From an uncultured Bdellovibrionales bacterium (lineage in GTDB: Bacteria > Bdellovibrionota > Bdellovibrionia > Bdellovibrionales > Bdellovibrionaceae), in contig CAIYID010000091.1 of the NCBI GenBank assembly GCA_903926205.1, positions 1-64,000 of the forward strand: 64,000 nucleotides of DNA, in the 5' to 3' direction. The position numbers were made by a program, and so were the translations under genes. The notes under the pieces were generated by a model. That model was not told the DNA's origin, did no database searches, and was given only the letters and a program-made list of their open reading frames with translations. Positions 9,032-18,774 of this stretch are shown here, piece by piece (position 1 is the first letter of the stretch; each line of letters starts with the position of its first letter).

Positions 9032-9900
9032 TTAGTAATTTTTTGCACAATCGCAGAAGTGACTTTTGCTCGCGCAAGCAAGTCAATCTTATACGCATCA
9101 GCTTCTTTTTGAGTCGAAAATAAACCAACGCTCACTCGGAACCATTCTTTTTCAACATTGGTTTTTTTGTCTTTTACCTTTGCTGTCACGTAAAAAGCAC
9201 TAAAGCCTTTTTCTTTCAATTCATTGGCTAATTTCTTCGCTTCTGTTTCGTCAGGAAAGGCAGCCAATTGCACAGTGTATTTTCCAATCGCAGAAGACGC
9301 TAATTCTTTCGGCAAGCTTTGAGGAATGCGAGATTTTTCTTTTACAGGCTTTTCGATCTCTGATTCTGGCGTTTGTCCGGCAACGACGCGATTCGCGGCA
9401 GGACTGGTCTTCATGTTTGCAGTGTGTTCAGGTTTTGCCGCAGCATCATGAATCCCGGTGACTTCGTGCTGACCTTGGAGTTTAGTTGGTTCTGTGTTTT
9501 TTTCAGCACCTGAGTTTTCTTTTGCATGAGTGGGAGTCACCGCTTGGTGTTCCTCTTTTTTCTCTGCCTTCTCGCCCTCTTTAGTGGGAACTTCATGGCT
9601 GGCTTTTTTGCTTTCATCATCGGCGACGAACTCTTCAGCTAATTTTTTTATTTCTTCATCATTTAAAGCGTCTTTGGGTTTCACTTCAGTAGACTCTGGA
9701 TTCAAAGAAGCGATTTCGCGTTCTTTTCCGGTCTCCTGAGGTTCCAGCTGAGAAATTTTATGTTGATTGTCGCTGAATTTTTTTCCGACGTAGGTGCCTA
9801 CGGTGAAAGAAAGCAGAGAAATAAAAAACACTAAAATTAATTTAACCACAACATCCGTTTTGGATCCGTATCGTTCAACGGTCATTTTGTCCTCCGACAT
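9028..9900 (-). CDS. SPOR-domain membrane protein
   Basis: The 290-residue protein has a short cytoplasmic start, one membrane helix (about residues 17-39), a long Glu/Lys/Pro/Thr-rich disordered periplasmic linker, and a C-terminal SPOR domain (about 205-285: YTVQLAAFPDETEAKKLANELKEK onward in outline). SPOR domains bind denuded glycan strands at the septum, so a role in division or cell-wall remodelling is likely. The layout matches FtsN/DedD-type proteins, but length and linker vary too much to assign a symbol. It is a single gene, divergent from the inositol-phosphatase-family gene. Confidence 0.85.
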   Translation of the reverse strand: MSEDKMTVERYGSKTDVVVKLILVFFISLLSFTVGTYVGKKFSDNQHKISQLEPQETGKEREIASLNPESTEVKPKDALNDEEIKKLAEEFVADDESKKASHEVPTKEGEKAEKKEEHQAVTPTHAKENSGAEKNTEPTKLQGQHEVTGIHDAAAKPEHTANMKTSPAANRVVAGQTPESEIEKPVKEKSRIPQSLPKELASSAIGKYTVQLAAFPDETEAKKLANELKEKGFSAFYVTAKVKDKKTNVEKEWFRVSVGLFSTQKEADAYKIDLLARAKVTSAIVQKITN

Positions 9901-10009
9901 TTTTAAAAGGTGACTTGATCATCACGAGAATCCGTTCTCGATTTTCCCTTTCTCTTATGATAGCTTCTAGCCGATTTTTTGGTCAATAAATCGCAGGAGC
10001 TGAAACAAA

Positions 10010-10867
10010 ATGAATTCAAAAAAAGACGAAAAAGCAGCTAAAATTGAGCCTGACTGGAACGATGCGCTACATAAAGCTATCCTGGCCGCAAGGCTAGGAC
10101 GAGAAGTTCTAATGAAATATATTGGTCGCCTAGAGAAAATTGAACATAAATTTCAGGCAGGTCTTGTTAGCGAAGCCGATAAAGAATCAGAAAATGTGAT
10201 TTTTGATTTTTTGCGAAAAAATTTCCCAGACGATGAATTTTTGGGTGAAGAGTCAGCGGTTGGACAGACGAAGGTCGAGTCTCCGGTCGCTGCTGGCAAG
10301 GGTCGTTGGATTGTCGATCCTTTGGATGGAACTACGAACTACATTCATCAACTCCCGATTTTTTGTGTCAGTATCGGTTATGAATTTTCTGGAAAAACAC
10401 AATTGGCTGTTGTTGATGTGCCGATGTTGGGTGAAGTTTATACCGCGATTCGTGGTCAAGGTGCTTTTGTGAATGGAAAATCTTTAAAAGTGAGTAACAC
10501 GAATAAAATGAAGGATGCATTCCTGGCGACGGGATTTAATCCCGATTTCGAAGATCGTTTGCAAGAGCAATTAAAAATTTTCTCAAAGCTCGTGAGAGAG
10601 TCTCGTGCTGTTCGTCGCGCAGGAGCGGCCGCTTATGATTTGTGTTTGGTGGCTCGTGGTGTTTTCGATGGATACTGGGAGCGAGAAATTCAACCTTGGG
10701 ACGCCTCTGCTGGAATTTTGTTGGTCGAAGAAGCCGGTGGAAAAGTAGTTACCTATCGTGGAAAAGAATACACTCCATACAAAAATTCAATCATCGCAGG
10801 AAATTCACAAGTGACTGACTTGCTTGTTCAGTCGATGCGGGATTTGCTCTCGAAAGAGACGGATTAA
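10010..10867 (+). CDS. Inositol monophosphatase family protein (SuhB-like)
   Basis: The 285-residue enzyme has the family's metal-site motifs: GEES in the first third, DPLDGTTNYIH (the DPxDGT signature) and PWDASAGILLVEEAGG near the C-terminus. These bind the Mg2+ ions that hydrolyse inositol-1-phosphate or related sugar phosphates; the fold is shared by SuhB, CysQ and histidinol phosphatase. It is probably cytoplasmic, with no export signal. It lies between the divergent SPOR gene and the flagellar block with no functional tie to either. Confidence 0.9.
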   Translation: MNSKKDEKAAKIEPDWNDALHKAILAARLGREVLMKYIGRLEKIEHKFQAGLVSEADKESENVIFDFLRKNFPDDEFLGEESAVGQTKVESPVAAGKGRWIVDPLDGTTNYIHQLPIFCVSIGYEFSGKTQLAVVDVPMLGEVYTAIRGQGAFVNGKSLKVSNTNKMKDAFLATGFNPDFEDRLQEQLKIFSKLVRESRAVRRAGAAAYDLCLVARGVFDGYWEREIQPWDASAGILLVEEAGGKVVTYRGKEYTPYKNSIIAGNSQVTDLLVQSMRDLLSKETD

Positions 10868-10872
10868 TTTAT

Positions 10873-10933
10873 TTTTTGGTCAGCTAGATCTTCGTCTTAG
10901 GACAATGGTATAAGTCAAAATCCTGACCAAAAA
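10873..10933. repeat. 11-bp inverted repeat in the suhB-fliL gap
   Basis: TTTTTGGTCAG at 10873-10883 is the exact reverse complement of CTGACCAAAAA at 10923-10933. The 39-nt spacer includes GGTATAAG, a possible -10 element. It may be an operator pair for the flagellar operon or an end-of-transcript hairpin. The roughly 225-nt gap before the fliL start holds no other gene. Confidence 0.4.
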
Positions 10934-11093
10934 GTTGGCTGTGAAGTCAAAATGACGGCGCTTATTGAAGAAGCACGTATTATCAAAACAATTCTGTTCG
11001 ATTTCAGAAGAAAAATTGGAAAAAAGTCTAGTTGGCACCCGTGTTGCTTTAAACGAAGTGGGGGACCTGTGTGTCTTCTTTAAGGAGGTAGAA

Positions 11094-11645
11094 ATGGCTG
11101 AAGAAAAAGCAACGGCGCCGGAAAAAGCTGCATCAGAGGCTAGTCCAGCGGGTGGTGGAACTTCAAAAAAGCAGTCATTAATACTTATTGGTTTGGCCTT
11201 TGTGAATATGCTGGTGATCCTCGGAGTAGGATTAATGGTTTTTCAAGGTCGCAAAAAGGACGCAGCTGAACCCAAGCTAGAACACGTTATTAAGGGAGAA
11301 CACGACACTCAAGAAAAGGAAAAGAAAGAAGAAAAAGAAGTCGCAGCTAAAGTTTTTCCTCTAGAGACTTTTATCGTTAATCTTGCGGCTTCAAAAGGAC
11401 GTCGCGTTGCCAAGGTGAATATTGAATTGGCGGTTGAGGGCGAGGGAATAACTACAGAAATTGATCAGCGAAAAGCTCAAGTTAGAGACATCATCATTAT
11501 TTTGCTCTCAGGAAAATCTTATGAGCAGGTCGCTAATAAAGAGGGAAAAGATAAGCTGAAAGAGCAAATTAAAGATACGGTGAATGCTTTTTTGACTAAA
11601 GGGAAAATCAAAGAAGTTTATTTCACGGAGTTTATTTACAACTGA
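11094..11645 (+). CDS. fliL: Flagellar basal body-associated protein FliL
   Basis: The 183-residue protein has a short Ala/Glu/Lys-rich N-terminus, one membrane helix (LILIGLAFVNMLVILGVGLM) and a periplasmic FliL domain with VFPLETFIVNLA, KVNIELAVEG and the DIIIILLSGKS segment. FliL surrounds the stators at the basal body. The start at 11094 is chosen because a perfect AAGGAGG site lies seven bases upstream and the domain length fits; a frame open from 10965 is longer than any FliL needs. It is the first gene of the flagellar operon. Confidence 0.92.
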   Translation: MAEEKATAPEKAASEASPAGGGTSKKQSLILIGLAFVNMLVILGVGLMVFQGRKKDAAEPKLEHVIKGEHDTQEKEKKEEKEVAAKVFPLETFIVNLAASKGRRVAKVNIELAVEGEGITTEIDQRKAQVRDIIIILLSGKSYEQVANKEGKDKLKEQIKDTVNAFLTKGKIKEVYFTEFIYN

Positions 11646-11686
11646 TGAAAGCGAATCGATCTAGGATCGATTCTTGAGGAGAGGGA

Positions 11687-12715
11687 ATGAATCAAGTACT
11701 TTCACAATCAGAGGTTGATGCGCTCTTAGCGGCAGTCTCCGAAGGAGAAGTCGGCGCTGGTGATGCGACGGCTGCAGCGAGCTCTGGTTCAACAGGAAAT
11801 AAAGGAGCTGGCGGTAAAGACGACAAAGTCGTTGTTACTTATGATTTAACATCTCAGGATCGTATTATTCGTGGCCGTCTTCCTCAGTTAGAAGTTATCT
11901 ATGAAAAATTCATGCGTTCCTTTCGTGTTTCTTTGTCTTCAGCGCTTAGAAAAATTGCCTCTTTGACTTTGGCGTCGACTGACTTTTTAAAATTTGGTGA
12001 ATTTGTTAATACCTTGCCAATGCCAACTTGTATGAGCGTTCTTCGCTTTAATGCTCTTCGCGGTTCTGTTTTGTTGGTGATTGAATCCAAATTAGCTTAC
12101 GCGTTGGTTGATAGTTTTTTTGGAGGCGCCGATCGTCCTTATACAAAAATTGAAGGAAAAGATTTTACTCAAATTGAATTATCCATCGTTCGCAAAGTGG
12201 TTGATCTCGCAATTGACGATATGGAAGCGGCCTGGGAATCTGTTGAGAAAATCGGCTGTTCTTTCGTGCGTACCGAAGTGAATCCTCAGTTTGTTGGTAT
12301 TGTCCCGCCGACAGATGTGGTTATTGCGTCCACTTTTGATGTGGAGTTGGAAAATGCAAACGGTACCATTACCTTTGTTATTCCCTATTCGACTATCGAG
12401 CCAATCAAACAAAAACTTTCAAGCGGTTTTCAAATTGAGTCGGATCAAACTGATAAAAAATTATGGACGGCGATTATTAAAGAACAATTATTGGAAACAG
12501 ATTTGGGTTTAAAAGTAAACCTTGGGGAAACGGCCATCGACTTGGAAGATTTGATGAAATTGAAAGTCGGCGATGTCATTCCTTTGGATCAGGATTCCAC
12601 TGGGGAATTAGAACTTTTGGTTGAAGGAACGAAAAAATTTAAATGTTATAGCGGAGTTCATCATGGCTCTGTGGCTGTACAAGTGACGCGTGTGATTGAA
12701 AAAGGAAGAGGGTAA
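11687..12715 (+). CDS. fliM: Flagellar motor switch protein FliM
   Basis: The 342-residue protein starts with LSQSEVDALLAAV, the CheY-P-binding segment of FliM. A Gly/Ala/Ser linker follows, then the middle domain (TSQDRIIRGRLPQLEVIYEKF) and a C-terminal SpoA/FliN-like domain (LKVGDVIPLDQD). It forms the C-ring with FliN and FliG in the cytoplasm and sets rotation direction. It follows fliL by 41 nt with a GAGGAGAGGG site, and fliN begins 4 nt after its stop. Confidence 0.97.
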   Translation: MNQVLSQSEVDALLAAVSEGEVGAGDATAAASSGSTGNKGAGGKDDKVVVTYDLTSQDRIIRGRLPQLEVIYEKFMRSFRVSLSSALRKIASLTLASTDFLKFGEFVNTLPMPTCMSVLRFNALRGSVLLVIESKLAYALVDSFFGGADRPYTKIEGKDFTQIELSIVRKVVDLAIDDMEAAWESVEKIGCSFVRTEVNPQFVGIVPPTDVVIASTFDVELENANGTITFVIPYSTIEPIKQKLSSGFQIESDQTDKKLWTAIIKEQLLETDLGLKVNLGETAIDLEDLMKLKVGDVIPLDQDSTGELELLVEGTKKFKCYSGVHHGSVAVQVTRVIEKGRG

Positions 12716-12719
12716 ATCA

Positions 12720-13091
12720 ATGGCAGATAATTTAGACAATATTGCAGAACGACTTGAAAGTGAAGCCGCTGCCGCTGCAGCAGACAGTGCTGTGGCTGTC
12801 GATAATGGGCCGAAATTGGATGAAGCATCGGAAAGAAATTTAAAATTGATTTTAGATATTCCCTTGCGAGTCACTGTCGAGTTGGGTCGAACAAAAATGG
12901 CGGTGAGTGATTTGCTGAACTTGGGACAAGGGTCTGTTGTCGAGTTAAGCAAGCTTGCCGGTGAACCGATGGAAGTCTTGGTGAATGACAAATTGATTGC
13001 TCGCGGAGAGGCCGTGGTGGTCAATGAAAAATTTGGTGTGCGTTTAACCGATATTATCTCGACTAAAGAGCGCGTTGAACAATTGAAGTAG
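12720..13091 (+). CDS. fliN: Flagellar motor switch protein FliN
   Basis: The 123-residue protein has an Ala-rich N-terminal region and a SpoA domain (LDIPLRVTVELGRTKMAVSDLLNLGQGSVVELSKLAGEPM in outline). It is the most abundant C-ring component and also docks export substrates. The ATG at 12720 lies just after the fliM stop and gives the expected length. A frame open from 12696 inside fliM would only add eight charged residues. Confidence 0.95.
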   Translation: MADNLDNIAERLESEAAAAAADSAVAVDNGPKLDEASERNLKLILDIPLRVTVELGRTKMAVSDLLNLGQGSVVELSKLAGEPMEVLVNDKLIARGEAVVVNEKFGVRLTDIISTKERVEQLK

Positions 13092-13102
13092 GAGCAAAAA
13101 AG

Positions 13103-13726
13103 ATGAGTCGTTGGATTTTACCAATTCTATTTTTTTTATCACAGGCGGTTTTAGCCACGGAAGTTGATGTTGCGCCAGTGGCATCAGCGGCCGAGGCCGC
13201 GACCGTTGAATCACACGCAAGCCAAGCGCTCAAAGAAACTGAAATTCCAGTTCATCTAGAAGCTGCCAAAAAGGGCGCGGGTAATGAATCGCCCTGGATG
13301 CGAATGTTAGGCGGACTGGCTGTGGTTGGAATCTTGTCCTTGGGTTCTTATCTCTTCATTAAAAAAACCAAGGGAATTAATCGAACCAGCTCCCAAGCAC
13401 CGGAAATTAAAGTTTTGGCTCAGCATTATTTGGGACCAAAGAAATCTTTAGCTATCATTCGCGTTGCCGGTGAATCGATTCTTCTTGGCGTTACAGAAAA
13501 TAATATCAATATGATTAAGTCCTTGAGCTTACTTGATGAAGACATTCCAGAAACGGTCCCATCTAATTTTGAGTCAGTTTTTTCTTCCACAGCAACTGAT
13601 GATGAGCCTGCTGTTTTGCAAAAAAACAAGACAAAAACAAAATTGGATGAAGACGAAGAGTTTTCAATTTCTGGAATTAAGGATGTTGTAACAAGTCGTC
13701 TTAAAAACATGAGGACATTTCAGTGA
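13103..13726 (+). CDS. fliO: Flagellar export apparatus protein FliO
   Basis: The 207-residue protein has a signal-like N-terminus ending near VLAT, an Ala/Glu periplasmic stretch, a membrane helix (MLGGLAVVGILSLGSYLFI) and a cytoplasmic FliO domain (IKVLAQHYLGPKKSLAIIRVAGESILLGVT). FliO helps assemble the FliP ring of the export gate. FliO is poorly conserved, and its position between fliN and fliP (4-nt overlap with fliP) makes the call firm. Confidence 0.88.
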   Translation: MSRWILPILFFLSQAVLATEVDVAPVASAAEAATVESHASQALKETEIPVHLEAAKKGAGNESPWMRMLGGLAVVGILSLGSYLFIKKTKGINRTSSQAPEIKVLAQHYLGPKKSLAIIRVAGESILLGVTENNINMIKSLSLLDEDIPETVPSNFESVFSSTATDDEPAVLQKNKTKTKLDEDEEFSISGIKDVVTSRLKNMRTFQ

Positions 13727-14478
13727 GAAGGCGAAATCTAATTTTGATTATTTTTGGTTTTTTTGCGGTTCAAATGATCAGTGCAATTGCTTTTGCTCAA
13801 ATCACTTTGCCCTCTGTTAACTTGGGTTTTAAGACGACCGATAATCCTCAGGAAGTTGTGAGTGCTATCAAAGTCGTTATGATGATGACGGTTTTGACTT
13901 TAGCGCCGGCAATTTTGATCATGATGACGTCTTTTACTCGACTCATTATCGTTCTTTCTTTTCTTCGCCAAGCGATTGGCGTTCAGCAAATGCCTCCGAA
14001 TCAGTTACTTGTGGGTTTGGCTTTGTTTTTAACTTTTTTTATTATGGGTCCTTCGTTCACTGAAATGAATAAAAATGGAATTCAGCCTTACCTGGCAGGA
14101 AAAATTTCCCAAGAAAAGGCTGTGGATGAAACTTTGGCTCCTTTAAGAAAATTTATGTTCACACAAACGCGGCCAGCTGATCTGTCTTTGTTTGTACGGC
14201 TTTCAAAGATGGGAACGCCTAAAACTTTGGCGGATGTCCCGACCATGGTCCTGGTGCCCTCTTTCGTTATTTCAGAATTAAAAACTTCTTTTCAAATTGG
14301 ATTTATCATTTTCCTCCCTTTCTTGGTCATAGATATGGTGGCGGCAAGTGTTTTAATGGCGATGGGGATGATGATGTTACCCCCAGTCGTTATTTCATTG
14401 CCCTTGAAGGTCATGCTTTTCGTTTTAGTAGATGGTTGGTCATTGATTATCGGATCGATGGTTAACAGTTTTGGTTAA
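13723..14478 (+). CDS. fliP: Flagellar type III export gate protein FliP
   Basis: The 251-residue protein has a signal peptide ending at IAFAQ and four membrane segments. It carries the family blocks MMTSFTRLIIVLSFLRQAIG, PNQLLVGLALFLTFF and the C-terminal DMVAASVLMAMGMMMLPP. FliP forms the core export pore with FliQ and FliR. It starts with GTG overlapping the fliO stop, which indicates translational coupling. Confidence 0.97.
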   Translation: MRRRNLILIIFGFFAVQMISAIAFAQITLPSVNLGFKTTDNPQEVVSAIKVVMMMTVLTLAPAILIMMTSFTRLIIVLSFLRQAIGVQQMPPNQLLVGLALFLTFFIMGPSFTEMNKNGIQPYLAGKISQEKAVDETLAPLRKFMFTQTRPADLSLFVRLSKMGTPKTLADVPTMVLVPSFVISELKTSFQIGFIIFLPFLVIDMVAASVLMAMGMMMLPPVVISLPLKVMLFVLVDGWSLIIGSMVNSFG

Positions 14479-14544
14479 CTTTTTAGACTGAAATGAATCG
14501 CAATTTGAAGGAGCGCGGAGATCGCTCTTTGTTTGGAGGTCAGG

Positions 14545-14817
14545 ATGACAGAGGAACTTATAATTAAGCTTGGGCAAGATGCGATGCGGACGACGGCAAT
14601 GATTGCGGGTCCAATTTTATTAGCAACTTTAGTGATAGGTCTGGCTGTTAGTATTTTCCAGGCGCTAACTCAGATCAACGAGGCCACGCTCACTTTTATT
14701 CCAAAAATTTTGATCGTGGCGGCTGTGATTGTTCTGGCTGGTCCATGGATGTTGGATGTGATGACAAGCTACACTGTTCATTTATTTGAAAACATAGCAA
14801 CGTTTGTGAGGGAGTAA
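14545..14817 (+). CDS. fliQ: Flagellar type III export gate protein FliQ
   Basis: The 90-residue protein has two membrane hairpin helices and typical FliQ blocks (GPILLATLVIGLAVSIFQALTQ, then TLTFIPKILIVAAV). It packs around FliP in the export gate. The ATG at 14545 has a TGGAGG site at the right distance, whereas a frame open from 14533 would start within that site. The 66-nt gap after fliP holds nothing else. Confidence 0.96.
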   Translation: MTEELIIKLGQDAMRTTAMIAGPILLATLVIGLAVSIFQALTQINEATLTFIPKILIVAAVIVLAGPWMLDVMTSYTVHLFENIATFVRE

Positions 14818-14819
14818 TA

Positions 14820-15602
14820 GTGGTACCAGGATTTGGTCATTTTCCAGAAGGACAAATTATCGCATTTGCGCTGGTTTTTCTTCGAGTTATCGCTTTTGTG
14901 GTGGCTTGGCCAATTTTTGGAACTCAGTTATTGCCAGTGCCCGTGAAGGTTTTATTGGCATTGGTTCTTGGTGTAATTCTATTTCCTGTCATAAAAATGC
15001 AAAATTTGGATTTGATAAAAATTGGTGATGAGCTGGTTTTCATCGCATTTCGAGAAATAGTCATAGGTTTGTTTTTAGGTTTTCTTCTTAAGTTTTTCTT
15101 TTTTGCGATTTCTATCACTGGCGAGATGATTGGTATTTCTTCTGGACTGGCTTCCGCCCAGCTTTTTAATCCGGCGATGGGAGCTCAAACAAATGTGATG
15201 GAGCAAGCCCATTTAATTTTAGCGACACTATTTATGTTGGCATTTAACGGCCATCATCTTTTTATTCAGGGCCTGGCGCAAAGCTTCGACTTTGTGCCAA
15301 TTTCTGCCATCGGTATCAAGTATGAAAGTTTTTCCGGCTTGAGCCTCGCCTTTCAAGATGTCTTTTTTATGGGGATAAAAATGGCTTCGCCAGTTGTGGT
15401 TGCTGTTTTTGTATCAAACTTGACTATGGGACTTTTAGGAAGAGCTGTCCCTCAGTTGAATGTGATGATGACGAGTTTTCAGGTGACAATCCTCGTTTCT
15501 GTCGGGGTATTTTTTATTTCAATGCCACTGTTGGTGAGTCAAATGGATGGGTTGCTACAAATGATGGCTGAGAGATTTTTCTCAGTGATGAAGGTGTTAT
15601 AA
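14820..15602 (+). CDS. fliR: Flagellar type III export gate protein FliR
   Basis: The 260-residue integral membrane protein has about six helices. The FliR signatures GEMIGISSGLASAQLFNPAMGAQ (in outline) and the C-terminal LGRAVPQLNVMMTSFQVTILV are present. It completes the FliPQR export gate. It starts with GTG two bases after the fliQ stop and overlaps flhB by one base, so it is mid-operon. Confidence 0.96.
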   Translation: MVPGFGHFPEGQIIAFALVFLRVIAFVVAWPIFGTQLLPVPVKVLLALVLGVILFPVIKMQNLDLIKIGDELVFIAFREIVIGLFLGFLLKFFFFAISITGEMIGISSGLASAQLFNPAMGAQTNVMEQAHLILATLFMLAFNGHHLFIQGLAQSFDFVPISAIGIKYESFSGLSLAFQDVFFMGIKMASPVVVAVFVSNLTMGLLGRAVPQLNVMMTSFQVTILVSVGVFFISMPLLVSQMDGLLQMMAERFFSVMKVL

Positions 15603-16675
15603 TGGCTGAAGATTCAGACCAGGGGGAAAAGTCCGAAGAAGCAACACAGGCGCGGCGGGAAGATTTTCGTAAGCGTGGGCAAGTTGCTCAGACAAAAGAA
15701 TTAGCATCGGCCTTATTTATTTTGGTCAGTCTTGGCTTTATCTATTCTTTAAGCAAATTCTTTTTTAAAGAAATTTCGGAGCTTTTTACTCATTCCTTTG
15801 GACCGGATTTGACAGCCGCCGTGCGGAATGGCGACGTGGTTTCTGGGATTCGTTTTGCTGGTGAAAAAATGGCGATTTTAATCGCACCCGTAGCGGGAGT
15901 CGGATTTATTATTTCTCTGGGCTCCACGCTTATTCAAGTGGGTTTTTTACAAGTGGAAGATGCCCTTACTGCGGATGTTAATCGTCTTAATCCGCTCGAA
16001 GGATTAAAACGAATTTTTTCATTTAAAACCTTGCTTGAAGGTTTTAAAAATATCGCGAAATTATCTTTGATGATTGTCGTTGCCTATTTCACTTTGCGCT
16101 CTGAAATGTGGAAGCTTCAGTGGGTCATGCAATTCGATGCAGCTCAGATGATGGACTATTTAGGCACCTTAGTGAGCAAACTTCTAGGTGGCATTGGTGT
16201 TGCGATGGTGGTTTTGGCAGTTGCAGACTATTTCTTGCAGCGCTGGGATCTTGAAAAGAAAATGATGATGACCAAGCAGGAGATTAAAGAAGAGCATAAA
16301 TCCCGAGAAGGGGATCCCATGATCAAAGCGCGGATCCGTAAGGTTCAGCGTGAAATGGCGAATCGTCGAATGATGGATAAGGTGCCAAAAGCCGATGTGA
16401 TCATCACGAATCCCACTCATATTGCTATTGCTTTAAAGTACGATGCGAATTTACCCGCTCCTCAATTGATTGCAAAAGGCGCTGATTTAATCGCGGAGAA
16501 AATCAAAAGCATCGCCAAAGAACACAATATTCCAATCATTGAAAATAAACCGTTAGCTCGAACAATTTTTAAAACGATGAAATTGGGACAAGTGATTCCA
16601 AAAGAGTTATTTGTCGCGGTCGCTGAGGTCTTATCTTATGTTTACAAACTTAAGAAGAAACGGGTAAGAAAATAA
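15602..16675 (+). CDS. flhB: Flagellar export switch protein FlhB
   Basis: The 357-residue protein has the charged N-terminus EKSEEATQARREDFRKRGQ, four membrane helices and a cytoplasmic domain. That domain contains the autocleavage motif NPTH (in IITNPTHIAIALKY), where cleavage switches export from rod/hook to filament substrates. The length matches the family. It overlaps fliR and flhA by one base on each side. Confidence 0.97.
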   Translation: MAEDSDQGEKSEEATQARREDFRKRGQVAQTKELASALFILVSLGFIYSLSKFFFKEISELFTHSFGPDLTAAVRNGDVVSGIRFAGEKMAILIAPVAGVGFIISLGSTLIQVGFLQVEDALTADVNRLNPLEGLKRIFSFKTLLEGFKNIAKLSLMIVVAYFTLRSEMWKLQWVMQFDAAQMMDYLGTLVSKLLGGIGVAMVVLAVADYFLQRWDLEKKMMMTKQEIKEEHKSREGDPMIKARIRKVQREMANRRMMDKVPKADVIITNPTHIAIALKYDANLPAPQLIAKGADLIAEKIKSIAKEHNIPIIENKPLARTIFKTMKLGQVIPKELFVAVAEVLSYVYKLKKKRVRK

Positions 16676-18774
16676 TGGAACAGCTGTTTCTTTACTTAAA
16701 GAAATTTGAGAAATACTCCAAGAACACCGATCTTTTGATTGCGGTTGGTTTATTGATGGTTTTGGCCGTCATGATTATACCGCTGCCTCCAATCTTGTTG
16801 GACATGGCACTGACGCTGTCATTAGCTATCGGAATTTTAATTCTTTTGATTTCAATTTACATTCAAAAAGCATTGGAATTTAGTGTTTTTCCTAGTTTGT
16901 TATTAATGACCACTTTGTTCCGCTTAGGTTTAAATGTGGCGACGACACGTCTAGTTTTGAGTCACGGGCATGAAGGTCCCAAAGCGGCGGGAGAAGTCAT
17001 TGAGGCCTTTGGCCATTTTGTGGTCGGAAATAACTACGTCATTGGATTGATCGTATTTGTGATCTTGGTGGTTATTAACTTTATCGTTATCACCAAAGGT
17101 TCGGGTCGAGTTGCAGAGGTTGCGGCACGATTTACTTTGGATGCGATGCCAGGGAAGCAAATGTCAATTGATGCGGATTTAAACGCAGGATTGATCAACG
17201 AGCAAGAGGCACGCAAACGTCGAAAAGAAATTGAGTCAGAAGCTGATTTTTACGGATCCATGGATGGTGCGAGTAAATTCGTTCGCGGAGATGCTATCGC
17301 AGGAATTATCATCACGATGGTCAATATCATCGGTGGATTATTAATTGGAGTGATTCAAAAAAACTTGGATTTAGCGACAGCGGCTAAATATTACACCACT
17401 TTGACCATCGGTGATGGCTTAGTGACACAAATTCCTGCACTGATCATTTCAACGGCTGCGGGCATCGTAGTGACTCGTGCAAATAATAATAATAAAGACA
17501 TGGGTCAAGAGATGATTGGACAGTTGTTCGTCAATCCACGACCTCTGTATATTACCTCTGCAGTCTTTGGCTTTTTGGCTCTTATCCCTGATCTTCCAAA
17601 ATTTCCATTTATTCTACTTTCAATGGGTCTTTCTGGTATTGCTTGGATGGTGACTCGTTTTCAAAAAGACGCCAAAGATATCGAAACAAGACGTGTTGAG
17701 GACGAAGCTTCCAGTCCTAAAAAAGAAAACATCGAAAGCCTTTTGCCTCTTGATATGGTGGAGTTGGAAGTTGGTTTCGGATTGATCAACGTCGTTGAAA
17801 GTGATCAAAGTGGGGACTTGCTTGAGCGGATCAAGAGTATACGTAAACAGTTTGCTTTGGATCTTGGGATCGTTGTTCCAAGCATTCATATTAGAGATAA
17901 TTTGCAATTAGGCCCTGGCGAATATCGAGTCATGATTAAAGGAAATAAAGTTGGAGGCGGTATTCTGCGCTCTGACTCCTTGTTGGCGATGGATCCAGGT
18001 AATGTCTCGGATCCGATTAATGGAGTGCCGACAAAAGAGCCCGCCTTTGGCTTGGATGCGCTTTGGATTTCTTCGAGCTTGAAAGAGCAAGCAGAAATTT
18101 CTGGCTACACTGTTGTGGATTTACCAACGGTTATGGCAACTCATTTAACCGAAATCTTGCGTTCGCATGCTTATGAACTTCTCGGTCGTCAGGAAGTGGC
18201 AGGGCTTGTGGAAAATCTCAAGAAAACTCACCCTAAAGTGGTGGAAGATCTTATTCCAGATCATCTATCATTGGGGGGCGTTGTACGCGTCTTGCAATCC
18301 TTGTTAAAAGAACAAGTTTCTATTCGAGATTTGCGTACTATTTTTGAAACCCTGGCTGATGAGTCAATGAAAACAAAAGATATCGAAGTGCTTACAGAAG
18401 CCACTCGGCGTGCTCTTTCTCGCACAATCACTTCAAAATATTTAAATGAAACAGGCTCTGTGAATGTGATGACCTTGCATCCGTTCATTGAAGAGACCAT
18501 TTCCAATGCGTTACTCCAGACAGAGCAAGGGGTGCAATTGGTCATGGATCCTCAGACGGCGCAGAAATTAATCTCAAACATTGCCCACACTGTCGAGGAG
18601 CATCCTGAAATTGCAGCTCAACCAATTCTGCTGACGAGCCCCACCAGTCGTCGTCATCTGTTCAAGTTGACCAGCCGATTTATTCCGCAGCTGGTTGTTT
18701 TGTCACACAATGAAATTACGCCCGATACAAACGTTAAATCTGTCGGAGTTGTGGAGTTAAGCAATGCAGGTTAG
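16675..18774 (+). CDS. flhA: Flagellar export apparatus protein FlhA
   Basis: The 699-residue protein has the standard layout of about eight N-terminal membrane helices, the FHIPEP-type block (LLMTTLFRLGLNVATTRLVL; RFTLDAMPGKQMSIDADLNAG) and a large cytoplasmic C-terminal domain that docks chaperone-substrate complexes. It forms the nonameric ring below the export gate. Its end overlaps the flhF start by 11 nt, a strong sign of co-translation with the polar placement genes. Confidence 0.98.
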   Translation: MEQLFLYLKKFEKYSKNTDLLIAVGLLMVLAVMIIPLPPILLDMALTLSLAIGILILLISIYIQKALEFSVFPSLLLMTTLFRLGLNVATTRLVLSHGHEGPKAAGEVIEAFGHFVVGNNYVIGLIVFVILVVINFIVITKGSGRVAEVAARFTLDAMPGKQMSIDADLNAGLINEQEARKRRKEIESEADFYGSMDGASKFVRGDAIAGIIITMVNIIGGLLIGVIQKNLDLATAAKYYTTLTIGDGLVTQIPALIISTAAGIVVTRANNNNKDMGQEMIGQLFVNPRPLYITSAVFGFLALIPDLPKFPFILLSMGLSGIAWMVTRFQKDAKDIETRRVEDEASSPKKENIESLLPLDMVELEVGFGLINVVESDQSGDLLERIKSIRKQFALDLGIVVPSIHIRDNLQLGPGEYRVMIKGNKVGGGILRSDSLLAMDPGNVSDPINGVPTKEPAFGLDALWISSSLKEQAEISGYTVVDLPTVMATHLTEILRSHAYELLGRQEVAGLVENLKKTHPKVVEDLIPDHLSLGGVVRVLQSLLKEQVSIRDLRTIFETLADESMKTKDIEVLTEATRRALSRTITSKYLNETGSVNVMTLHPFIEETISNALLQTEQGVQLVMDPQTAQKLISNIAHTVEEHPEIAAQPILLTSPTSRRHLFKLTSRFIPQLVVLSHNEITPDTNVKSVGVVELSNAG